64,000 bases of DNA from Ottelia alismoides. Lineage: Eukaryota; Streptophyta; Magnoliopsida; Alismatales; Hydrocharitaceae. Positions 43,906 through 53,811 of this stretch are shown in pieces. Under the pieces are notes generated by a model. That model was not told the DNA's origin. It was given only the letters and a program-made list of their open reading frames with translations, and ran no database searches. Location: NCBI GenBank assembly GCA_037367405.1, contig JAZKJV010011601.1, forward strand, positions 1 through 64,000, in the 5' to 3' direction. The position numbers were made by a program, and so were the translations under genes. The number at the start of each line of letters is the position of its first letter. Position 1 is the stretch's first letter.

Positions 43906-45106
43906 GATGGTGGTGTGAGTTTCCTAATGACATCAACCTTGGCCGGATCAACCTCCATGCCCCTGTTGGAGATGATGTGGCCAAGCACCGTCCCTTGAGT
44001 CACCATGAAGTGACTCTTCTCCCAAGAAAGAACCAAGCGGACCTCAATACATCGCTGGAGTACTCGATCTAGGCAGTCAAGACTGGAGTCGAATCCGTCG
44101 CCGTAAACCGAGAAATCATCCATGAAGACCTCTAAGCACTCCCCTACCATGTCCGAAAAGATCGACAGCATGCATCTCTGAAAAGTCGCAGGGGCGTTGC
44201 ATAGCCCAAATTGCATGCGTCGGAAGGCGTATGTGCCAAAGGGACAGGTAAAGGTGGTCCTCTCCTGATCCTCAGGAGCGATGGCCACCTGGTTGTAGCC
44301 CGAGTACCCATCCAGAAAACAATAATGGCTCTTCCCTGCCAGTATCTCAATAATCTGATCAATAAATGGCAGGGGAAATGATCCTTCTTGGTGGCCTGGT
44401 TGAGTCTCCTGTAGTCAACACAAACCCGCCAAGAAGTGGGTACTCGTGTAGCAATCTCCTCTCCAGACTCGCTAATCATTGTAGTGATGCCTGACTCCTT
44501 GGGCACCACATGCAAAGGGCTGACCCACTTGGAGTCGGAGATGGGATAGATAAAATCGGCGCTCCACCATTTTGAAATTTCCTTCATGACAACCTCTCTC
44601 AGATTTGGGTTCAGTCGCCGCTGGAACTCACGCGACGGCTTCGCCTCATCCTCGAGATAGATATGGTGGGAGCACAGGGCCGGACTAATCCCATAGAGAT
44701 CTGCTACGCTCCATCCTATTGCCTTGCGGTTCTTTTCAAGAACCCCCATCAGACGGGATTCCTGCTCTCCAGTCAAATTGGCTGAGATAATGACTGGGTA
44801 CATCTCATGCTCACCCGCAAGGAATCTATACTTCAGCGACGAAGGAAGCGGCTTCAGCTCTGGACAATTGGGTGCTGGTAAATCTGGCTTCAAAAGAAGA
44901 CACGTGTATGCTGCCAAATCTGTCCGGGAGACTGAAAGTGTACTCTCGCAAACTGGATCGGGAGAAGGCTGCTCAACTGAACTGTCTCTGATCTGCTCGG
45001 CATCTACCTCCTCCTCAACTGTAGGCTCAGTGGAAATCAGGTCTGGCATGTAATCATCACAATCTGCCCACTCAGACTCTGACTCCGAGGGATCTGCATC
45101 AAACAA
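43895..45106 (-). pseudogene. Reverse transcriptase region of element A
   Basis: The pre-RT segment (YPVIISANLTGEQESRLMGV, SPALCSHHIYLEDEAKPSRE) leads into WRVCVDYRRLNQATKKDHFP. A one-base loss in a C-run near 44374 then changes frame. The next frame has LDGYSGYNQVAIAPED (first catalytic Asp), FGTYAFRRMQFGLCNAPATF and VFMDDFSVYGDGFDSSLDCL (Asp pair), [20 protein letters not shown]. It ends at a 20-base deletion near 43895, where B still has RSFLGHTGFYR. All RT motifs are recognisable but no continuous protein can be made. Confidence 0.9.
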
Positions 45107-45180
45107 GGTGGCATCAGTACCACCATCATCACAAAATCTGTGTCACGGTCGAGAACCGGCTCAGCTGCCTCTGTAGTATC

Positions 45181-46191
45181 CTAAACCAGGAATGTGCTCT
45201 CCAAGCTCTCCTCTGTTGTCATCTCTGCATCAGCGGTGTCTGAAAATGAGAGGATGGCATGTGTTGCTAGGTCTGCCCAAACTGCCTCGTTATCTGTGAT
45301 CACAAAGTCACAGTCATGGTGGATGTCTAGCCCTGCATCTGTCAGCTGCTCTGTATCTGTGCTGGTCTCCGAGCATGCTCTGTCTCTGGCTCTGCTGTCC
45401 TCGACCGTCTCTATTTGTACACTCTCGCCCTCGATGCGAAAGTATACCTTCCCGCTATCATGATCGGTCACTGCCTTGGCTGTGGCCAAGAACGGGCGAC
45501 CTAAAATGATGGGGGTATCGGTCACTGAATCAGGGATCTCCATGTCCAACACTGCGAAGTCCACGGGGAATTGCAGACCCTGAATAGTGACGACAACGTC
45601 TCGTAACAACCCCTTCAGCCTCTTGACAGATCTATCAGCAAACTGAAGGACTGTCCTGCTCTATCGAAGAATGCCCAACTCGAAGCGGTCGAGAAGGGCT
45701 GCCGGAAGGAGGTTGATCGACGATCCGCTATCCAATAGAGTACGGTCAAACCTCTGCTCTCTAATGTGACATCTGACATAAGGGGCTCCTGAATCTGGCC
45801 TCTTGGCCGGCAGACGGTTCTGGATCGCGAAACACGTGGCTTTCGTCAGCACATGTATCTCTGAATGGTGGTTCCTCCTCCTCCTCCTGATTGTAGTCCT
45901 GTCTCTCAACGATCGCTGAAGAAGGGGGATGTGCTGCAAAGCCTCCTGAAGGGTCAGCTGTATGTGAAATCTGTCAATCATGCTCTGGCTGAACTCCTCC
46001 TGCTCTCTCTTTTTTGGATCTTTTTCTCTTTTCTTCCCCTTCCCCATCTGAAGGGCTCTAGGAAAGGGGATCACAAGGTCCTTCTCAGATGAAGGACTAG
46101 AAAAGGGTCTAGGCGGTTCGACGACCGGATCCACACATACGTCATGCACCACAGTGGGACCAGAAGAAAATAAACCCTTTTCTTTATTCAC
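45181..46191 (-). pseudogene. Protease region of element A
   Basis: Aspartic protease of the Gag-Pol precursor. The first open part (176 codons) has a Lys-rich segment, then RFHIQLTLQEALQHIPLL, then VRCHIREQRFDRTLLDSG continuing SSINLLPAALLDRFELG (active-site Asp-Ser-Gly). One TAG (about 45661, Glu in B) interrupts the same frame. It goes on LLRDVVVTIQGLQFPVDF, DTPIILGRPFLATAKAVT and an acidic linker, ending at a TAG at 45181. A frame change relative to gag lies just upstream (46191-46230). Confidence 0.85.
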
Positions 46192-46199
46192 AGAACTAT

Positions 46200-48773
46200 T
46201 CAGAGATACAGGTGTAAAGAAGGAAAAACAACAGGTCTCTCAGAAGTATGGGTGGCCTCAGTACCACCATTGGCTGGCTCTGCTAGACGTCTCGCGGCCT
46301 CAGTACCGCGTGCTGGCTCGGCAACTCGGGTGGCGTCAGTACCACCTCCTCGAACTGGTGAAGCGGCGGCCTCAGCACCGCCTGGGGTATCAACATCCTT
46401 GGTGGCATCAGTACCACCATCATCATCATGTGCGGCCTCAGTACCGCTCTCCTCCTCCTCATCTGGCGCTCTAGGTGTATCCTCATGATGTCGCTCAGAC
46501 GAGGCGTCGCCTGCTGGTGCTCTACCGCTCCTAAGTGTAACAAAATCAGCATCAAAAAGATCTGAAGACATATCATCAAACGGATCACTAGGAGTGGCAT
46601 GCTCAGTGTAAACTACCTGCTCAGGCTTCCGCTTCAGGCTGTTGGGATTCGGCTCTATCTGGGAAGGGATAGCGGCCTTCCCTCTCACGATGTCCCGCAT
46701 CTCCTGGTGGAACTCGTCCATCTCCCTTCTGAAAGTAGCCTGCTGGTCCGTGAGGAGGCGGACTATGTCGTCCAAGGCAGGGCTCTCGTATGGTAGACCA
46801 TGAGAGCCCGACGGGTAGCCTCTTTGGTAATGAAGCTGCTGTTGCTGCTGTTGAGAGGGGTATGTAGGAGGGTGTTGCTGCTGGTGTGGCTGGTGAGGCT
46901 GCTCTCGCCTCCAAGACTGTCCCTGCTGATAGGGACGAGGAACGAAGGAAGACTGCTGCTGTGACTGGTAAACTGGGGGTTGCTGCTACTGGTGATCCCT
47001 CTACTGGTTGTACTGGCCTCCCTGGCCAGATGGCTGCTGCTGGGGCTGGGTACCTCCACTCCCCCACCTGAATCCAGGATGGTCTCGTCAGATCCCAGGC
47101 TGAGGACGGTCATACCAAATCCCGTTGACATCCATCAACGGCTCTGCATCGTACTGGGCTGGCGGGAGTACTGCCAGAGGCTGATCTGGCTGGTATACCG
47201 CCATCTGCATGTCTGGAGATGGTGGTGACTGGTAGGAGGGCTGCTGCTGCTGGTACGGCTCCGCATGTACAAGGTGAACCTGTCTAGGCTGCTGGTGTGA
47301 GCTGGAGCGCTGGAACGAGCTACTGCTGCCGCCGGTATCGCCTCGTGACTGAAGACGGGGCTGTGAAGCCGTCTGTGCCTCCTGGAGACACATGAGCTGG
47401 GTCTTCATGTCGCTCAGAGTCTGTGCCATCTGTTCCATCTGAGTGATGCCCTGGCACTGCTTCTTCTCGATCAGCTCCATCCGATCCAACTTCTCACTGA
47501 TGATACCCATATCCGCAGTGGATGACTCTGCCTGTGCTGCTGCTACTGCGGATGAACTGGAAGGACCGTCGTCGACCCGTGCTATCCTCTGGTACTGCAC
47601 GGGTCCTGGCTGCTGGGGTCTGCCCTGAGTGTACAACCTGGTCTGGGACATCACCATGTAGTTCTCGGCCATCTCCTCGTAGATGGCCCAGACCTGGTCG
47701 TGATCCTTGGCGAAGTAAGACCCGCCACAAGAAGCGTTCACCAAGCCCTGAAGCTCTGGTGTCAGCCCGCTGAAAAAGCTCTGAACAAGGTTCGGCTTCG
47801 AGATGTCGTGGTGCGGGCATCGATCAGTCAGCTCACGGAACCTCTCCCATGCCTCATGGAATTGCTCGTTGGGGAGCATGGAGAAGTTGGTGATGAGGGC
47901 TCTCGCTGCATTGGTCCGCCCGAGTGGATAGTACTTGTTCAAGTACTCGGTGCGGAGCTGCTCCCAGGTGTAAACGAACTTCCCCAAGTGCTTCAGCCAG
48001 GTGGTTGCTCTGTCAGCTAAGGAGAAGGGGAAGGCAATCATCCTGATAGTATCTTGGTCCACCTGCCGATCGTGGACAGTGATGCATATCATCTCAAACT
48101 CCTGCAGGTGGAGATGAGGCTCCTCTGTGGCCAAACCGTGGAATCGGGGAAGAAGCTGCAAGGTGTTCGGGGGGAACTTGAAGTCCCCCACGATCGCTGG
48201 AAGTACCACCCAACGATGTGTCAAGGTCGACCCGGGATTGTGGTTCTCCCGCATCGATCTAAGTGGTGGTGGTGCTCCTCCTCCTGCTGCTGCTGCGGCT
48301 GCTGCCGCGCTTGCGGCTGCTGCGGCATCTGCCGCATCGTCGGGTCCTCCTCCTCCGCGGTTGGCTCTCATCTGCTCAAACTCTCGCCTCATGTCCATCA
48401 TGAAAGCTCCCTGATCGCTCAGCTGCTGCTGCACTGACTCGAGGGAGGCGATCAGGGTGGAGTTGATCGCACCCTGGTCCAGAACAAAGTGCTGCTCTCC
48501 ACGTGGACCTCCGGGGTGATCACCAGAACTGCCAGCCACCGTCTCTGAAAAATCAAAATAACTGAACTCAGGTGCCGATAAATCATCTGTCTGTCTCTCC
48601 TCTGGCACTGGTATCTCTGAATCAGAAGAAGGGTGGTCGAGGGGGAACAGGGCGGAGTCATACTCGGGTTCGGAGAGCGGGTCTGAGCTCCCACGAACCG
48701 ACCTAGATGACTGGTCAGGAGTGCTGAAAAGCGGTGCAGCCAGAGGCTGCCTAAGAGACCTCCTGCCCATCAT
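46200..48773 (-). pseudogene. gag: gag of element A, three nonsense codons
   Basis: Capsid/nucleocapsid precursor. The start is placed at 48773 (MMGRRSLRQPLAAPL), since the same start is conserved in B; the frame is open a little further upstream. The N-terminal part is acidic with an Ala/Gly run (ADAAAAASAAAAAAAAGGGA). The gag core is VVLPAIVGDFKFPPNTLQ, FSLADRATTWLKHLGKFV, YLNKYYPLGRTNAARALI, FHEAWERFRELTDRCPHH and GLTPELQGLVNASCGGSY. Then come a coiled-coil-like stretch (ISEKLDRMELIEKKQCQG) and a Gln/Pro/Ser-rich tail. The frame is open for 561 codons to a TGA at 47088. After two TAGs near 47000 it continues in register to 46200, ending with VTLRSGRAPAGDASSERH and the GTEA repeats. I see no CCHC zinc knuckle. 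Confidence 0.88.
46251..46448 (-). repeat. Periodic covarying hairpin repeats in gag of element A
   Basis: Six 18-nt units, mostly 36 bp apart, each with a 5-bp stem and 8-nt loop. Plus-strand view: GGTGG-CCTCAGTA-CCACC (46251), CGCGG-CCTCAGTA-CCGCG (46293), GGTGG-CGTCAGTA-CCACC (46329), GGCGG-CCTCAGCA-CCGCC (46365), GGTGG-CATCAGTA-CCACC (46401) and TGCGG-CCTCAGTA-CCGCT (46431, four pairs). In coding sense each unit reads NNN-GGT-ACT-GAG-GCC-N'N'N'. The first and last codons are reverse complements: GGT/ACC, CGC/GCG, GGC/GCC. The protein alternates GTEAA and GTDAT/GTEAT. Confidence 0.8.
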
Positions 48774-50100
48774 CGTGATCTGGCGAGTAAGGCGGATGAG
48801 ATCTGGAAAAACTATGATCAGCAACCAAACCCTCTGTTCACCAATGCTACACGAGCTGAAGACCGTAAAGGCTCGGTCAAATTATCTTATCAAATTTTAT
48901 TAGGTGAACAAACAATCTATCAGAGCACTTACGTGACCTGTTGGGATTCCCGATGCTACCCCAACCGACTGGCCCGCACCGAAGAGTCGGTAGTCAGTTA
49001 GGAATAGCACCGGAGGGCTCTACCTAGTGGACGGGTCACTCTCTCGCGCAAGCAAACCAAACAATGAGGGGGTTGCTCTCCCCAAGACAAATTTTTCAGT
49101 CAAGTTTCTTTTAGGGTCAATAGCTTAAACAGTCCCAATTTTATGGTTTTTCTTTTTAATATTTTTCAATAAAAACAAAGGCCTAACGAATTTTTCGGTT
49201 CTCCTGGTTATTAAGTCCAAAACAGGGGGGAGAAGACGAAAAAGCCGATGCGCGATAAATCAATGATGTATGCAGAGATAGAAATGCGTACCTGACTCCA
49301 ACAGTCTACATGCAAGATGATCCACGCATAAATGTAAAGACTGGAAAGAAACTACCTATATGGTGCAGCGGTGAAAACCGAGTCCTAAACATGCAATTTC
49401 TACTCGACAGAACCATCTAGCTCAGTCACTCGCCCTCGATCCAAAGAGTCCGGTCTAGACCCACCCCTCCTCTTCTCGACAGGTCGAGTTCAGGAGTAGC
49501 GCTTGACAGGGCAGGCTCGCGGCGCGTAGGCTCTCAGGAAAGCGACTAAGCTATTTTTATTAGTGAATTATTAATAGGTCCAATTATCGTTCTATAGGAA
49601 CAGGCAAGCAATTAAGTGTGGGGATCCTACTAATTACAGCACAGTCAAGCAGAAAATCCTAAATCTAGGGGCTCGAGAAAAACTGCGAAAAACCGTAAAA
49701 GGCAGCTAAAAAGCTAAAACCGCGAAAAATCTGAACTAGTCTAAAGGGTCCCCCGAGCACACCGGTGCTCGGCGAAACAGACCCCGGAAGTTCAAGTCTC
49801 TGAGTGTGCCTGTATTATTACAATAATTCAAATGTGTGGGAAATAAATCCTAAACTAGACTCCTCTCTCACTCAGCTCCTCTCTCGCTCTCTCCTGCGGC
49901 TCCGTGCAGAAGGGAGCCGCCTTCGAATCCTGCGGTTGCGCCGGCTCCTCGAAAGTTGCCTCCGCGGTCCTCGGGCCCTCGCAAGAAAGAAAGCAAGTGT
50001 CACAAACCAAATTATTATAAAAATGTAAGAAAAATATATATATGCAGAAAGCTATACAAAAAGCCGCGGAAAAACTCAAAAATCGACTACTAAGCCGTGC
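48774..50100 (-). other. Untranslated leader of element A
   Basis: Non-coding, 1.3 kb between PBS and gag. It includes GCACCGGTGTGCTCGGGGGA in element sense (about 49754), shared with B, and a short (AT) run near 50036. Confidence 0.65.
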
Positions 50101-50118
50101 TCCCCGGCAACGGCGCCA
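50101..50118 (-). other. Primer binding site of element A (tRNA-Asp)
   Basis: On the minus strand it reads TGGCGCCGTTGCCGGGGA, 3 nt after the LTR end TCATCA. It is a perfect 18-nt complement to the 3' end of plant tRNA-Asp as I know it (...CCCCGGCAACGGCGCCA). It fixes the direction of the element. Confidence 0.9.
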
Positions 50119-50121
50119 TTC

Positions 50122-53100
50122 TGATGAGCCGAAAAAGACGACCAAGACACGGGTGAAATAAAATAGATCAAGAGTCGTTGCGACCCAGATCTCAGAAGTC
50201 AATCGGTCAATCAAGAAAAATAAAGCAGACCACCAAAATCAGATGAAAGCAAATAAACACGATAGCGGTCCTGGCTATTTTATTAACCTGGTATAGCGAC
50301 CATGGTCGAACACAAGGAGCACGGATTGGCCTTACGGCCTACGAAGTAGTCAATCAGAAGAAAAGAGAAGGTATTTTTGGTGGTTTTTAAGGGTTTTTAT
50401 ATTTTTTGTGATTTTTACGAATTAAGAAAATAATAAAAACAAGAAAACAACACACTTCAACGATTTATTTAATGCACTAAAAATCAACCAAAAATTCTGA
50501 CAAAAATATTTTTATGTGTTTTATAACTTTTAGTGTTTTTGATGAATTTTTGGGATTTTTCTGATATTTATTTAATTTTCTAAAAATCAAACAGTGACTG
50601 AAACTGTAGGTATTGTCCAGCCGAGCTAAAAAGGACCTAGATAAAATATCTAGAAGCCCCAAATTAGCTGGGAGGTAATTTTCCTGTAAAGAGAATAAAA
50701 CAAGGAAAATTTAGGCACCTAGATTATTATTTTTGGATTTTTAATTTATTTATTAGAATTTTTATAATATTTTGAGTGTTTTTCAATTTTTAGGTGTTTT
50801 AAGCAATGAAAAATAGCCCAAATTGGCTAGAAAATCAAGCAAGCAAAGACTAACAGTAACTATTTTTTGTGGTTTTTAAAGGAGTTTTAATATTTTTTGT
50901 GATTTTTAAAGTTAGACAGTAACAAAAATAGATGTTTTTGAATTTTTTAAAAATATCAAATCAAAACAAAATTGTCCCCAAAAATTCCAGAAAATTTTAC
51001 ACTATGGCAGGAGCCATGTATCCAATTTTCATTGGATTTGGAGTAGTTTTGCTATTTTATTCAAAAATAAAGAGGGGGCATTGTGTACAGGGGCCTATGT
51101 GCAAATACCCGAAGTTCTGGGGGTCTGGTGCAAATAACCCAGGTAAACACGTGCGTCGCACGCGCCTGAGGCACTCAGGGACCTAATTGTAAGGAAAATA
51201 AGTTCCGAGGGCTATTTGGTAACAGGTACCAAAAGCCCAGGGGCTTATCTGCAAATAACCCAAATATTAGCGCACATGCACAATTACTTCTACGCACAGG
51301 GGTATAAATGCAATATTCCAAAAACTTTCATTCAACTCATAACATCCAGAACTACAAGGGCATATAATGCAAATAACCCAAAAAGTCACGTGTCGATGCA
51401 CGAGTCAGATCACACACAGGGGTATATCAGCAAATAAAACCAGGCGCAAGGGTCTCTATGCAAATATCCCAAAAACCAAACAACTATACTACGTAATTAC
51501 AGGACTAAATACGAAACAAAATAACAGAGGGGGCCTAAGGGTAATTTACCCTTTATTAATGGAGCGGCTGGATGGATGCCACGTGGAGCATCTGACGGTG
51601 GCGAACGACGGGCGCTCCATAGCTGAGCTCCTCGGGCGAATCCGACGGTGGGGGTTTCGCCACATGGGGGATCGAACGGTGTAGGGCGCAGGTGGCTAAC
51701 CCTCGTGCATCGGACGGCTGGGATCAATCCTCCACGGATCTGACGGTGGCTGCTGCTCCTGGAATGGACGGCCCAGATGGAAACTAGAGCGGGAGGATGA
51801 TCGGACGGTCGGGGAGGATCGAGGAAGAATAGTTGGCCGGCGAGTTTCGCCGGCCCAAGGCGCACGCTCCCGACCTCCCCTGCTGCTCGTGAAGATCGGA
51901 GAAGCTCCGCGATGACGTTCCGCAGCGGCTGGTAGTCTCCGATGACCCAGCCGAGCTCTGGAGAGCTCCGGCGAGGTCGGCGGAGATGAAGCTCCTGGAC
52001 CTGATGGTCCAAGCCCTCAGATGGGCTTGGATGTACCTGCAAAAACAACCAGGAGACTCGCAGGTCGAGGGCAAACTGCCTCGACCGGTTAGGCGGGGTG
52101 ACGGGGATCGGAGGGTCGAGATGGGCGAGCTCCGGCGAAGGTGGGGACGGTGGAGCTCGAACCCCAGCTCCTGTGCGAGCTGGGTTGGATGGAGATATGG
52201 AGAAGGTGCGCGGAAGGAAGGCGATGGCTATGGTGAAGCCCGATGATCGAATGGTGGTCGGACGTGGACGGAATCGACGGCGAACGGCGGAGCAACGATT
52301 TGGGGGAAATGGAAAATCAAAGAAAAAGCAAAGCCTACGGGGCTACCTGGGTGGATGGTGAGACTGGGGTTGAGCTGGCAGTGCTCTGGGTCATCGCCTC
52401 GAGGAGCGTCTCCCTCCGAGGCTCTAGCTCTGGCTCTGGTGGCGGAGCAAGGCGGCGATGCTCGTCGGATCGATGGTTTCGCCCTCCCTCCTCGCTGCGA
52501 CACCACGGGGGATGAGCTGTCACTCTCGCCTCTGCAATGGAGCTCACTGGGGGTGGAACAAATGGCCAAAGATCAGAAAATAGGTGGCGGAGCTCGGCTT
52601 AAGTATGGTTGCGGGTCCGGCTAGGGTTGGTCGGGTAGGGTTGTGTGAAGCGCGGATCCCGAGGCGGGGGCTCCGGCGAGGGTGTCGGATATGCAAAGAA
52701 GGATTAGGACCCGGAGTTTAGGGTTTTAGTGATTGGATCAAGCGGGAGTAAATGGGAGAAATCGGGTTCTCGAACCAGGTCCGCGAGAGGTGGTCCACAG
52801 GGGGGAGTTGACCGGGCGGTCAACAACCCCCGTGGACCAATGAACGTCAACCACGTGGATAAGATTTCTAAAATCGTTTAAAAATAGAAAATGGCTGATT
52901 TATTAAAAAGTCAAAACATGAAATATTTTTATTTTAATTTTTTCTATTTTTTAATGATTTTTAATTAATTTTTCAAAATAAAAATAAGGTATTTACAATA
53001 TATAGCTATACATAGGTATATGTACAATATGTATTTTTAATTTTTGATTTTTAATTTGTTATTTTTGTGCATTTTTATTCCCATTTTGTATTTTATTTAT

Positions 53101-53806
53101 TTATAGTATAATATTAGGAATAAAAGGGTATTTTTATTTTATTTTTACTATATATATACAGGGGTGAAATAAATATATATGTACATATATACACATGGTA
53201 TATTTACAAAGTATTTTTGGATTTTTTAAATTTTTGTTATTTTAATTTTGTTTTTGTTTTAATTGTTTTTATTTAATTTATTTACAACATAAAAGATGGA
53301 ATATTTACAAAATTTTTGGAAATTAATTTTATGTATTTATAGGGTAAAATAAATATAGGAGTAGCTATCTACATGATGAATATGCACAATGTGAGGGTTT
53401 TTGTTTTGTTTTTAGCTCTCTCTTTTTATTTTGATTTTTATATTTATAAATATATACAAGTATTTACAGGCCCATTTTAGTCTCTTTTTGGAGGAAAATA
53501 TTTTTATTATATTTACATAAATATTTACACACATGAGCTCCTATCTCCCTCTACTTTGGTTTTTATGCGGTCAGGCCCATGCTGAGCCCTCCCTTAGGTT
53601 AGGTTGCTCAATATTTATTCTAAATATTTCGCTCTTTTTCTTTTTACTCTTTATTCTTTTATTTTTGCACAAAAATATGCTAATTATTAAACTTTATACA
53701 ATGCATGCTTTTGATAATTATTTGTATTTACATGAATATACATGCATTTGCAAAGGTTTTTGTAGCTAAAATATAAGAATAAAGAGTGATGAATGGGTAT
53801 TCATCA
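50122..53806 (-). repeat. 5' LTR of element A (right copy)
   Basis: Element sense runs from 53806 (TGATGAATACCCATTCATCA) to 50122 (GGCTCATCA), 3685 bp. It aligns end to end with 36241-39909. The first 250 plus-strand bases compared by eye show 7 substitutions. An extra GGGCATATAATGCAAATAAC block near 51358 accounts for most of the length difference. The repeated CAGGGG...TGCAAATA motifs lie at 51085-51470. Confidence 0.9.
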
Positions 53807-53811
53807 CTCCC
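53807..53811. other. Target site duplication of element A, right copy
   Basis: CTCCC follows the LTR end TCATCA and matches 36236-36240. Confidence 0.9.

Larger units (their letters stand above)
36241..53806 (-). mobile_element. Element A: near-complete Athila-type LTR retrotransposon
   Basis: This 17.6-kb element lies on the minus strand. Order in its own sense: 5' LTR (53806-50122), PBS (50118-50101), leader, gag, protease, RT, RNase H, integrase, hairpin array, 3' untranslated region, PPT (39922-39910), 3' LTR (39909-36241). It has perfect 5-bp target duplications. Its two LTRs (3669 and 3685 bp) differ by about 2-3% in stretches compared by eye. Athila lineage: exact tRNA-Asp PBS, RT motif FMDDFSVYGD, gag end TLRSGR, integrase with a GPY-type tail and no chromodomain. 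The LTRs are unusually long for Athila, and no envelope-like gene is visible. Gag-pol carries several stops and frameshifts. Confidence 0.9.

Noticed and set aside
50101..50118. tRNA gene
   Set aside because: The match to tRNA-Asp covers only the 3' 18 bases and is the primer binding site, not a tRNA gene.
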